Below are positions 1-7,301 of a stretch of DNA of 64,000 nt, piece after piece. Source of the stretch: an uncultured Oscillospiraceae bacterium (GTDB taxonomy: Bacteria > Bacillota > Clostridia > Oscillospirales > Oscillospiraceae); NCBI GenBank assembly GCA_934512135.1, contig CAKSWT010000009.1:1-64000 (forward strand), given 5' to 3'. A model generated the notes under the pieces. The model was not told the origin of the DNA. It made no database searches and saw only the letters and a program-made list of their open reading frames with translations. The first letter of the stretch is position 1, and every line of letters begins with the position of its first letter. Made by a program: the position numbers and the translations under genes.

Positions 1-669
1 TACGGCACCTATGCCGACAACGGCTGCCATAACGTGCTCAATGACTGCCGAATCACCGTAGACACCCATGTTGCCATCATCGCCGGGGATGCCTGGGTGA
101 AATTCAATGGCGGCACTGTGAAGTCCGGCCAGTACGGCGCTATGCTCCACGGTGTCCGGGGACACTACACCGAAACCACTGAATGCCACATTACCGGCGG
201 CGACTGGACGGTTGGCGAGGCCCTGTTCTTCGCGAAGTCCGAGAACGTCTATCTGAAGGTGGACGGGGCCAAGGTCAAAACCGGAAAGTACCTGGTCCAT
301 GCCATTGTCAACGACGATGATGCAGCCACCAAGGTGCCTGAGGACATGAAGCTCAAGTGCTACGGTGTCAACGCGGTCATCGCCAACGGTGACTATCAGG
401 GCGACATCGTCAACGACGATACCGATCGCACCATGAACGTCTCCATCCTCAACGCCACGGTGAAGGGTGTTATCACCGACGCCTATATCTCCCTGGAGGG
501 CAGCCGCTGGACCGCTGCCGGGGATTCCTCCGTGTGCCTGGTGGGAGATGTGAAGGAAACCCAGATCGACGCGCCTGCCGGTGTCACCGTGTCGGCGGTG
601 GCCGGCGAGGGCTGCGGGTTGCAGGGCGAATATGTCCTGGCCTCCGGCGGCATTCTCACCGTGGGCTGA
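1..669 (+). CDS. Beta-helix repeat protein, C-terminal part (5' end outside window)
   Basis: The open frame enters from the left edge, so only the last 222 codons are present. The protein matches the C-terminal part of the 508-residue protein at 31162-32688 at roughly three quarters of positions. It has short valine-, asparagine- and glycine-rich repeats such as YISLEGSRW and ASGGILTV, which suggest a right-handed parallel beta-helix. No function is recognised. The 3' flanking DNA is nearly identical to that of the second copy although the coding parts have diverged. It is probably the terminal cargo gene of an element that ended at the tRNA scar at 1127-1171. Confidence 0.75.
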   Translation, partial: YGTYADNGCHNVLNDCRITVDTHVAIIAGDAWVKFNGGTVKSGQYGAMLHGVRGHYTETTECHITGGDWTVGEALFFAKSENVYLKVDGAKVKTGKYLVHAIVNDDDAATKVPEDMKLKCYGVNAVIANGDYQGDIVNDDTDRTMNVSILNATVKGVITDAYISLEGSRWTAAGDSSVCLVGDVKETQIDAPAGVTVSAVAGEGCGLQGEYVLASGGILTVG

Positions 670-1023
670 TTCTGCCCGCTAGAATTTGGGGCTGTCTCAC
701 TAAAAAACGAGGCAGTCCCACAAATATATGAAAAATAACAGCAGCCGGCTCTATGAAAGAGTTGGCTGCTCGCGCATAATTATGTTGTGAAACATAATGA
801 TATGCAAGCAGTGTATACAGCATACAGGACTGAATATCAAGTGTGCTTGCCCATGAATTTTGAAATGATAATCCCGTCAGACAAACCCGTGAGATTGCTC
901 GGCGCTGTTACAGAGGAGTTGAATTAAGGAAGATTGACAGCGACTTACTCCCGGCTTGGGAGAATCGAGTACTCCCCGCGTCTGTTGTTTGCAGTCAACA
1001 AACCAACCGCTCCTATCGACGTA

Positions 1024-1043
1024 TGGGTCTCGGTATGGGTCAA
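1024..1043 (+). repeat. TGGGTC pair, 12-bp spacing (left arm of att1)
   Basis: TGGGTC at 1024 and TGGGTCAA at 1036. The same pair with the same 12-bp spacing recurs beside every tRNA-derived scar in the window, which suggests arm-type binding sites for an integrase or excisionase. The binding role is inference. Confidence 0.6.
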
Positions 1044-1094
1044 ACAAAACGGGCCGCTGAAAAGCGGCCCAAAAAGTTCAGAAAGCAAGGAAAA

Positions 1095-1121
1095 ACCGCT
1101 GATTTCTGGCGAAATCAGCGG
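1095..1121 (-). terminator. Intrinsic terminator behind the tRNA-fMet 3' piece (att1)
   Basis: The inverted repeat CCGCTGATTTC/GAAATCAGCGG has a 4-nt loop. Read on the minus strand it follows the tRNA CCA end by a few bases and is followed by a run of T. Equivalent hairpins stand at the same place at 10434-10459 and, with a different stem, near 26211-26235. Confidence 0.7.
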
Positions 1122-1126
1122 CTATT

Positions 1127-1171
1127 TGGTTGCGGGGGCCGGATTTGAACCGACGGCCTTCGGGTTATGAG
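1127..1171 (-). repeat. att1: 3' half of initiator tRNA-fMet (attachment scar)
   Basis: The reverse complement runs from the CAT anticodon loop through three G:C pairs typical of initiator tRNA, the T arm (GTCGG/CCGGC) and the acceptor strand to an encoded CCA. The sequence past the anticodon loop is not tRNA, so this is a recombination scar and not a gene. It is identical to the scar at 26239-26283 and differs in the T stem from 10463-10507. Confidence 0.85.
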
Positions 1172-1295
1172 GGTGTCTCTGCTAAAATTCCTTGGACGGA
1201 TTGCATGAAACAGCACGGAATGGACGATATTCCAGAGTATTTACACATATTCCAGCCCGTTTCGTCCAACTGGTACGCCGACGTTTTTCCGGTAG

Positions 1296-1314
1296 TGGGT
1301 CAGAATGTGGGTCA
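1296..1314 (+). repeat. TGGGTCA pair, 12-bp spacing (right side of att1)
   Basis: TGGGTCA at 1296 and 1308, about 125 bp inside the IME. The pair right of att2 (10629-10647) lies at almost the same distance, 122 bp. Probable left-arm site of the element. Confidence 0.6.
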
Positions 1315-1319
1315 GCCCC

Positions 1320-1580
1320 CTATGCAGAAAACGCAGGGCGCACCGGCTGCTTATCACCATTTTTCTTTGCCTGCTGCACTGCCCACGTCACCCTGGTCAC
1401 TTCCTCGACAAAACACCGTTCCTTGGCGGTTGCGGAATAATAGCGGATGCCAAACTGATCGCAGACGTCGAACAGCAGGTCTGTATATGCCATATCTTCC
1501 TCAGTCGGAGGCGCAAAGTAGCCGCCAGCCTCATCTGCCAAAATGTCAATCGCATATTCTTTTTCAAGCTGCTTGCTCAT
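1320..1580 (-). CDS. Hypothetical protein, 86 aa
   Basis: A small acidic protein (starts MSKQLEKEY) with no motif I recognise and no signal peptide or membrane segment. Its ATG overlaps the stop codon of the preceding gene by 4 bp, so it is probably translationally coupled to the GNAT-like gene upstream and is a real product of the IME cargo operon. Its last codons run into the TGGGTCA arm region, so its 3' end may have been shaped by the element boundary. Confidence 0.6.
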   Translation of the reverse strand: MSKQLEKEYAIDILADEAGGYFAPPTEEDMAYTDLLFDVCDQFGIRYYSATAKERCFVEEVTRVTWAVQQAKKNGDKQPVRPAFSA

Positions 1581-2116
1581 ATCGGTTCCTCCTCGGATAA
1601 ATATTTTGAAAACAAGTTCCAGGCGTCCTCATCTGCCAGCATAAACCTTCTCGGTCCTGCCGCTGACGCGCCCGGAATTGGAAGCGCGTGAAAATCCTCC
1701 GCATAATGCTTGGCTAGTGCATCCGTTTTGGCCTCGAATACAACATCGCCGCGACATCCATGGTCAATGGAATACTTGATTCCAAATGCGATCATCGCCG
1801 CGCCCACGCCATAGTATTTGCGTTCCGCCTCAATCGTAATCGTCGGATTGCTATGGGGTGCGCTTTCCAGATAAACGATATAAACATACGCATGATGACC
1901 AGAAATCTGATAGGCGCCCAGTGCCACCAATTCATCCTCTGCTGTTTTCAGGGCGTATTTATGGATGTCATCATTCTGGAGATAGGCCGAATCCCAATCT
2001 GTTTGCCACAGAGGCTGGTTGTGCGTTTCCGCAATATCCATATCTGTTGCCGGAAGAATCTTCGCTGGCACTTTGGCCCCGTCAGAGCTTTGAATGACAA
2101 ATGGATTGAAATACAT
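1577..2116 (-). CDS. GNAT-like acetyltransferase family protein, 179 aa
   Basis: The segment with EAERKYYGVGAAMIAFGIKYS followed by an acidic turn and a C-terminal beta/alpha unit resembles the acetyl-CoA binding half of GNAT proteins, but the match is loose. I chose the ATG at 2116 because AGGAG lies 9 nt upstream; the ATG at 2125 abuts the same AGGAG with no spacing. The gene is coupled to the 86-aa gene downstream. Substrate unknown; resistance-type modification of a small molecule is only a guess from the neighbouring cargo. Confidence 0.5.
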   Translation of the reverse strand: MYFNPFVIQSSDGAKVPAKILPATDMDIAETHNQPLWQTDWDSAYLQNDDIHKYALKTAEDELVALGAYQISGHHAYVYIVYLESAPHSNPTITIEAERKYYGVGAAMIAFGIKYSIDHGCRGDVVFEAKTDALAKHYAEDFHALPIPGASAAGPRRFMLADEDAWNLFSKYLSEEEPI

Positions 2117-2200
2117 ATGGCCCATCTCCTTGACTGAGGCATCAACCTCTCACATCTGCATTTTAACACAAAAAAGATGGATTGGCAATCATCTGTAATA

Positions 2201-2231
2201 GGCCCCTTGACACGCAATGCGCCAAGGGGCC
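2201..2231. terminator. Strong hairpin between cargo genes
   Basis: GGCCCCTTG (2201-2209) pairs perfectly with CAAGGGGCC (2223-2231). It lies downstream of the methyltransferase gene that ends at 2381 on the minus strand. No clear T tract follows on either strand, so it may be an RNA-stabilising or terminator hairpin. Confidence 0.5.
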
Positions 2232-2380
2232 ATAATGCTTGTATCATTCTGATAGAATTATCCGATTGGCGCATATAATTCTATTTCAAAAAGCAATATT
2301 CCTGCGCCGGATAAAAGAGCCTGCTTTCCCAATTGCCTTGATTTCCAAGGTGGACAATCGCTCTGGTTTTCTGATGCCAT

Positions 2381-3169
2381 TTAAGACAGCTTCCGAAACA
2401 CATCCAGACTGTGCGCCGAAGCACCCACAAGATCTTCTCGTTCGCAAACAGACAGGTGATAACGTACCAGCGCATCGAAGGTTTCCTGATCCATCTTCTC
2501 CATTTCAGCTTGCAGGAATGACGTAAGTCCATCTGTCGCAACATAGTGCAGCCGATGAACCGGAAACTCCGCCATGAGCTGATCCACATCTGCCTTTGTC
2601 ACATGCTCAAATACAAATTTGGAGTTGGTGTGGAAGCGGAACTTGTCATCATCTATGACGCCATCCTGCTTTAGAATCTGATATAGCCCGGTTCGGAACA
2701 CCCAGTTGATGATCGGGCCGTCTGTTGTGCAGTAGGCAACCAGAATGACACCGTTCGGCTTTGTGACCCGCAGTGCCTCGGAAATGGCCTGTTTGAACTG
2801 CGCTCCCGGCTTTAGATGATACATAGGCCCAAGCATTAAGGTTACATCGAAGCTCTCGGATTCCAAGCAGGAAAGATCCAAGGCGTTGCCCTGCATAGCC
2901 TGAATAGCCATATCTGCAGTGATCTTTTCCCGAAGAATCGCCAGATTGTGTTCCACCAGCTCTACCGCCGTAACGTCATACCCCTCAGAGGCCAGCGCAA
3001 TGGAATACCGCCCTGTGCCAGCACCAATGTCCAGCACGCGATCCCCCGGACGGAGGTACTTCCGAAGGTATTTCATTGTGGTGAGATACTCCACCTGTCC
3101 CCAGCGCCGCCGGGTCAGGCGGCCTTCCTCGTCATATTGTTCATAGTAGCGAATGATATCGGATTCCAT
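2381..3169 (-). CDS. Class I SAM-dependent methyltransferase, 262 aa
   Basis: Motif I, VLDIGAGTGRYSIAL, lies near residues 45-60, followed by the acidic loop (VTAVELVEHNL) and a motif IV-like LMLGPMYHL. This is a standard Rossmann-fold methyltransferase using S-adenosylmethionine. An AAGGAGG site lies 8 nt before the ATG. The C-terminal half is all-helical. The methyl acceptor cannot be deduced. A second, different methyltransferase follows upstream in the operon, which points to small-molecule or rRNA/antibiotic-type modification, but no diagnostic rRNA methylase motif is visible. Confidence 0.8.
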   Translation of the reverse strand: MESDIIRYYEQYDEEGRLTRRRWGQVEYLTTMKYLRKYLRPGDRVLDIGAGTGRYSIALASEGYDVTAVELVEHNLAILREKITADMAIQAMQGNALDLSCLESESFDVTLMLGPMYHLKPGAQFKQAISEALRVTKPNGVILVAYCTTDGPIINWVFRTGLYQILKQDGVIDDDKFRFHTNSKFVFEHVTKADVDQLMAEFPVHRLHYVATDGLTSFLQAEMEKMDQETFDALVRYHLSVCEREDLVGASAHSLDVFRKLS

Positions 3170-3254
3170 GCGAGTTCCCTCCTTAAAAGCATTGAGTCAA
3201 CATATTTTCATAGGGGTAGGGATTTCTGAATGATTATCGTAGTTTTACTTTCTC

Positions 3255-4022
3255 CTATTTATGTGTTGGCTTTAACAAATACAGCGAGTAAAGCATAGCT
3301 GTCTCTGTAAAGCCGCCGTTGTTCTCAATGGCAGCGATGTATTCTCTGCGGAACGCTGTGCGTTCCATCACACTCAAGCGTTCAAATTTCTCCTGAAAGG
3401 CTGGCGTGGATTCCATTGCCGCCCATGACTGTTCTGCCGTATTCCTCAGCACAACCTGATAGGTCCTTCTCTCAATCAAATCAAAACAAGGGGTTTCCTC
3501 AATTTCCTGTGATCTGGTATCCATCGAAACGGATGTTACAATATCTTCGGCACCGAGATACGCTTCTTTCACCTTGTTGGACGCTATATAAGCCGCAGTC
3601 TGCTCTTGAAGCATGGGATCGTACCAAAAAAGCGCCAGCAGCCCGTCCTGCTTAAGATACGCTTGGCATTTCTCAAATTTCACTGTCTTGTCCAGCCAAT
3701 GAAAGGCTTGACCACAGTAAATGCAATCGTATTTGTGCTGCGGTGGAACCCAATCTTCAAAGGGGCACACCGATAGCGTCAACCGATCTGCAGGCACTTT
3801 GCGCCGCAGTATTTCTGCCATCTCCAGTGAGATTTCGTTGGCATCGATGGAGAATCCGCGTGAAAGGAAGGCTGTTGTTGCTTTGCCTGTTCCCGCACCA
3901 ATCTCCATAAGCTTTGATGTTTCGGAAAGGTTCCCGGCTTCTACAATATCCACAATCATGGAGGCCGGATAGTCGGGACGAATTGCGTCATAGGTTTCCG
4001 CAATGGTGTTATATAAACTCAT
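3255..4022 (-). CDS. Class I SAM-dependent methyltransferase, 255 aa
   Basis: The N-terminus (YNTIAETYDAIRPDYP) and motif I (LMEIGAGTGKATTAFLSRG) are typical of the Methyltransf_11/25 group, and the motif YCGQAFHWLD fits the post-motif IV region. It is not closely similar to the methyltransferase at 2381-3169. AAGGAG lies 6 nt before the ATG. It follows the tandem-GNAT gene by 21 bp, so the two are co-transcribed. Substrate unknown. Confidence 0.8.
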   Translation of the reverse strand: MSLYNTIAETYDAIRPDYPASMIVDIVEAGNLSETSKLMEIGAGTGKATTAFLSRGFSIDANEISLEMAEILRRKVPADRLTLSVCPFEDWVPPQHKYDCIYCGQAFHWLDKTVKFEKCQAYLKQDGLLALFWYDPMLQEQTAAYIASNKVKEAYLGAEDIVTSVSMDTRSQEIEETPCFDLIERRTYQVVLRNTAEQSWAAMESTPAFQEKFERLSVMERTAFRREYIAAIENNGGFTETAMLYSLYLLKPTHK

Positions 4023-4043
4023 GGTGTTCTCCTTCTTGCCCCT

Positions 4044-5057
4044 CTATTTTTCAAACTGCGGAACCGTCTTCACATAAATCTGACACGGATTACTCTCATC
4101 CCACAGCTCTGGAAAACATTCAAACTCATGGAATCCCATGGCGATATAAAACTCGTTCGTCTTGTCATAGGATGCCCAACTGCCCTTTCGAACGGTTTTT
4201 ACCTGGATAAACAAGTAGCCGTGCTCCCTTGCGTATTCTTCAAATGCATCATATAAAGTCCTGCCAATGCCGCCATGGTGCAGCTGCGGCAAAACGCCCA
4301 TCACATAGATTTCTGCCGTGGCCGGGCTGGTTTCCTTGAGGGCGATAAAGCCCACGGGCTGACCGTCCACGATTGCCGCCCAAAGGGGCTTGTCCGCGCA
4401 GCCGTTAATGTATTCCTGCGTGCTTTCCGGGATGCCGAACCATTCCGGGAGCTGGGATAGGATTGTTTCCGCGATCTGACTTTTCTGCGTGGGATCGGTG
4501 ATTTGGAGAATTGTGTGGTTTGCGCTTAGAGGCGTGATCCAATACCGTTTCAGGATTTCTCCACTCTCCTCTATCTCATCCTCAAACACCCCGCCGCCCG
4601 CAATAATCGTTCTCTCACTGGCAATGTTATCACGATAGCAGGTAAGCAAAATCCGAGACATCTTCCGGCGCTGGCATTCCTCCAGAATCAGCCTCAGCAT
4701 TTCCGTCGCATATCCCTTCCGCCGCTCGGAAGGCCGCACAGAATAGCCAACGTGACCGCCGGTGCGTATTACTGATAGATCATTACCAGGATACCGCAAT
4801 GTAATAATTCCCACAACTTTGTAGTCGCAGATGCGGACAGCAAGAAATGTAGTGGACGGAACACGGCCCGCCGGGCAGGTCTCTGCACGCTCCCGCAGCG
4901 CAAGATCGTCAAGCCATTCTTGAATGTTAGTGGTGCACCGGAGATTCCCGCATCCCGCAAATGCGTCAGCGTCATGAGCATTGCAGATTTCTTCACAAAA
5001 TTGCAGAAGGTCTGCTTCGTATTCCATAGTGGGGCGAAGCAATTTAATGTCGTTCAT
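4044..5057 (-). CDS. Tandem GNAT acetyltransferase, 337 aa
   Basis: Two GNAT domains in one chain. The first (about residues 5-175) has the acetyl-CoA loop region VRPSERRKGYATEMLRL. The second (about 180-337) has the equivalent GVLPQLHHGGIGRTLYDAF. Single-domain GNATs are about 150-180 residues, so this is a fusion or tandem duplication. GGAGG lies 7 nt before the ATG. It sits directly downstream of the P-loop kinase and upstream of a methyltransferase in the IME cargo operon. Acceptor unknown; an antibiotic- or amino-acid-modifying role is possible. Confidence 0.75.
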   Translation of the reverse strand: MNDIKLLRPTMEYEADLLQFCEEICNAHDADAFAGCGNLRCTTNIQEWLDDLALRERAETCPAGRVPSTTFLAVRICDYKVVGIITLRYPGNDLSVIRTGGHVGYSVRPSERRKGYATEMLRLILEECQRRKMSRILLTCYRDNIASERTIIAGGGVFEDEIEESGEILKRYWITPLSANHTILQITDPTQKSQIAETILSQLPEWFGIPESTQEYINGCADKPLWAAIVDGQPVGFIALKETSPATAEIYVMGVLPQLHHGGIGRTLYDAFEEYAREHGYLFIQVKTVRKGSWASYDKTNEFYIAMGFHEFECFPELWDESNPCQIYVKTVPQFEK

Positions 5058-5074
5058 TTACGTTCCTCCATCAT

Positions 5075-5592
5075 TCAATGCGCCTGTATATCCGCCAGAA
5101 TCTGCGCCGCAGCATCCTCCAATGTCATAGTCTGCGTAAAATTTTCTCCGGGAGATATCCGATATAGTCCTTCTCCTTCCACCAATCCCTCATGGCTTCT
5201 GGTCCGAAATCCGCCCGGTTGGCCTTTGTCTCATGGCGGCGCAGCGTTTCCTCAAAGGGGATGTCATAATAATAGGCGTGAATGTCCTCGGCGGCGTACT
5301 CCGACTGAATGCAGTGGAACAGTGGCTCGTAGGTTTCAGAAAACAGAATGCCCTCCAGAATGACATATTCACAGTGCTGCCGTCCATACTGCACCAGATT
5401 TATCAGCAGGGGCACCGCAGGGCCGTCCTTGGTGTCTTTGGCCCAGAGCATATCCCGACGGATCACATCTTGAGAGATCACCAGCGTCCCCCGGCCCAGC
5501 TTGCGCTGAAGCATGTGGGCAAGGGTGGTCTTGCCGCTGCCGGAATTGCCCCGGAGCAGGATGAGCTTGTGTGGGTTCTGGTCTTGGTTCAC
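5075..5592 (-). pseudogene. P-loop kinase (zeta-toxin/AAA_33-like), frameshifted near the 3' end
   Basis: The Walker A motif LLRGNSGSGKTTLAHML lies near residues 11-27, followed by an ISQDVIRRDML segment and a lid with EETLRRHETK, as in small phosphotransferases of the zeta-toxin/chloramphenicol-phosphotransferase fold. The reading frame closes at 5125 (155 aa). In the next frame the sequence continues ENFTQTMTLEDAAAQILADI to a stop at 5075-5077, which is the expected C-terminal helix. A one-base change near the aaaatttt run at about 5145 therefore truncates the last 24 or so residues. The catalytic core is intact, so the shorter protein may still work. The start is GTG at 5592. Confidence 0.65.
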
Positions 5593-5634
5593 AGTGGATA
5601 CGCCCCCCTCTACGGATCAAAATCTTTCGGCTTC

Positions 5635-5664
5635 ATCATATCATAGAAAAGAAAATTCTGTCAA
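5635..5664 (-). promoter_or_regulatory. Promoter of the IME cargo operon
   Basis: On the minus strand, TTGACA (5664-5659), an 18-bp spacer and TATGAT (5640-5635) lie about 43 bp upstream of the GTG of the kinase gene. It is divergent from the promoter at 5734-5762. Confidence 0.6.
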
Positions 5665-5733
5665 TCAAAACAGGTATCAATAATCTTAAACATGAACGCT
5701 CTGTAAACTCTGCATTTCATCTCCAGCAGAGCG

Positions 5734-5762
5734 TTGACTTTCCGCTCCACGGATGTTACACT
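5734..5762 (+). promoter_or_regulatory. Promoter facing the leader and parR-like gene
   Basis: TTGACT (5734), a 17-bp spacer and TACACT (5757). It precedes the short leader frame at 5817 and lies divergent to the cargo promoter. Confidence 0.5.
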
Positions 5763-5816
5763 GCAACCTGACATTTAGAAAAGCAAGAATATTCATTATA
5801 TTTGAAGGATTACGAT

Positions 5817-5878
5817 ATGAACGCCCACACGGGACATCTCCTGTGATGGGTCGGATCATGTTGTGATCCTTCTTTTGC
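5817..5878 (+). promoter_or_regulatory. Possible leader peptide plus attenuator-like hairpin
   Basis: A short frame (MNAHTGHLL, about 9 codons) follows a GAAGG-type site. It is followed by the hairpin GGATCA-tgttg-TGATCC and a T-rich tract near 5852-5880. This arrangement resembles a transcription attenuator upstream of the plus-strand region leading to the parR-like gene. The stem is short, so confidence is low. The stretch from 5880 to 6100 holds no gene I can support. Confidence 0.3.
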
Positions 5879-6108
5879 TTTCAAGGATGTCATCGGGGAA
5901 CCCCGGATTTGAAAACTGAATGACCGTCCAATTTGATACAGCTTCGGTAAAGCGGGCCATGACCACACAGCGGATGTGCAAGCCGCCAAGAGGCTGAAAT
6001 ACGGCGCAGAAAAACTGGGCCAGGAACGTGGTTGGGAAGAACGGCAGAACGGTAGGTTATCGCATCGTTTCGCTTCATTTCATAGAGAAACACGGAAATG
6101 CGCCAGAG

Positions 6109-6265
6109 CGCTTCCGGCAACGTTGCCAGAAGCGGTCCAAAATAGCAGGTTGCCCAAGGAACCTTTTGGCACGATTGCCGGAAAGTTCAGTTATTTTTCT
6201 CCAAAGGAAGGGTCGGCAACATTGCCATGGGTTCCCCATGCCTGCCTTTGGCGAATTCACCGAAA
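6109..6265. repeat. Palindrome cluster upstream of the parR-like gene
   Basis: Several long palindromes lie in succession. At 6109-6134, CGCTTC and GAAGCG arms surround GGCAACGTTGCC. An imperfect one lies at 6159-6188. GGCAACATTGCC lies at 6215-6226, and a GGCGAATTCACC core at about 6249-6260. The same cores recur at 54990-55390 in the second mobilizable module. Candidate centromere-like or replication/transfer control sites. Confidence 0.6.
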
Positions 6266-6297
6266 GCGGTCACGTCAAATTCATCCATTGGGAGGTG

Positions 6298-6594
6298 ATG
6301 AAAACGAGCAATAAACACCGCATCAACCTTGCACTGTCCCCGGACAATCCGTTACAGAAGAAAGCGCTTACTGTGCTGTCCCAAGCCCCATCTGGTACTC
6401 GCACTACACTGATCTGCCAGGCACTTTGTGACTACCAAAAGGATGAGGCACTAGTCGAAAAGCTGCGAAGCGTAATCCGGGAGGAATTGTCGAATACCTG
6501 TATTCAGGCAGCGCCCAAAGGGGAACTGCATAAGGAAGCTATGGCAGATGATAAGAAAGCGTTGGATTTCATCCGCAGCTTACAGGGAAATTAG
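6298..6594 (+). CDS. ParR-like (ribbon-helix-helix) partition/DNA-binding protein, 98 aa
   Basis: The N-terminus HRINLALSPDNPLQKKALTVL followed by RTTLICQALCDYQ resembles the short ribbon-helix-helix proteins annotated as plasmid segregation/ParR-type in Clostridia elements, where a beta strand (R-x-N-L) is followed by two helices. GGAGG lies immediately upstream of the ATG (2-nt gap). It is flanked on its 5' side by palindromes that could be its binding sites. No ParM or ParA partner is visible in the element, so a role in regulating the mob genes is equally possible. Confidence 0.45.
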   Translation: MKTSNKHRINLALSPDNPLQKKALTVLSQAPSGTRTTLICQALCDYQKDEALVEKLRSVIREELSNTCIQAAPKGELHKEAMADDKKALDFIRSLQGN

Positions 6595-6860
6595 CGGGAA
6601 TGCGCACCATGATAGGTATTAAATCAAGCAGATTTCCCGCAATGCGTATCATTGTAAGTATGAAATTCGCAGAATTTTGTCTGAATCCGTATCGCTGTAC
6701 ACACTCAACCGGCAATTCAATTCAAGTATTACGCAATGTACACACACACATCTCGAATAGGCGCTTCATCAATTGCACTCTACCATCGGACAACCGTAAA
6801 AACACGAAAAAAGTTGCGATTCAGATGGCAAGCATCGCAAAAATGTACATTTTTACCGCT

Positions 6861-6963
6861 TTCGGGCGTGCCCGAACCCCATATGCCGCCGTCGGGCGGA
6901 AGGATGAGCGGCGATGACAACATTGTCACCGCCGCTAAAGTGGACTCTCGGCAACGTTGCCGA
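6861..6963. repeat. Palindromes upstream of mobC (oriT candidate)
   Basis: Three palindromes lie between the parR-like gene and mobC: TTCGGGCGTGCCCGAA at 6861-6876, a 28-bp near-perfect palindrome centred on ACAACATTGT at 6908-6935, and TCGGCAACGTTGCCGA at 6948-6963. The region directly before mobC-mobA is where oriT is expected. The nic site itself cannot be assigned. Confidence 0.5.
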
Positions 6964-7010
6964 AATAGCAAACTGAGCAAGGAGGAATCAATATCGAAGC
7001 AAAACACCAT

Positions 7011-7301
7011 ATGCACTTTGAAATGACACGGGAGCAGTATCGGCTGTTATCCGAAAATGCCAAGGCTTGTGGCCTTAGCAAGCGCGCGTACCTGATTCGC
7101 CTAATCCAAGGGCATCCGCCCAAGGCGCGGAATGATGACGAGATGAAGGCCCTACGGCGGGAGATTCATGCCATCGGCAACAACATCAACCAGATCGCCC
7201 GGAGTGTCAACGCTGGGATCGCCGCTCCGAAGGATGCCAGAGAAGCCGTGGAGCTGCTTGGACGAGTTTACGAACGGATCTATGACATGGGGCGGCGCTG
7301 A
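7011..7301 (+). CDS. mobC: MobC-family mobilization accessory protein, 96 aa
   Basis: A ribbon-helix-helix-like N-terminus (MTREQYRLLSENAKACGLSK, RAYLIRLIQG) is followed by the hallmark MobC motif IGNNINQIARSVNAG near residues 55-70. MobC proteins bind oriT and help the relaxase. The stop TGA overlaps the ATG of mobA, so the two are translationally coupled. GGAGG at 6981-6985 is 25 nt from this ATG; the codon at the right distance in the same frame is ATC at 6993, so the true start may be a non-standard codon. Confidence 0.85.
   Translation: MHFEMTREQYRLLSENAKACGLSKRAYLIRLIQGHPPKARNDDEMKALRREIHAIGNNINQIARSVNAGIAAPKDAREAVELLGRVYERIYDMGRR

Larger units (their letters stand above)
670..1126. 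repeat. Duplicated 3' flank, copy A (partner 32689-33147)
   Basis: About 455 bp without a gene. It repeats at 32689-33147 with about 15 differences by eye (near 97%). It contains a GGGGCTGTCTC...GAGGCAGTCCC hairpin just after the stop codon, a strong hairpin near 740-772, an AT-rich inverted repeat near 774-807, a GGGCCGCT/AGCGGCCC hairpin near 1050, paired TGGGTC motifs at 1024-1043, and a tRNA terminator hairpin at 1095-1121. Confidence 0.85.

Noticed and set aside
1127..1171. Complete tRNA gene
   Set aside because: Only the 3' half is present at all three sites; the sequence after the anticodon loop cannot form the D arm and 5' acceptor strand.
5976..6314. Open frame before the parR-like gene
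   Set aside because: Crosses several palindromes, has no ribosome binding site and no similarity to a family I know. The frame merely runs into the parR region.
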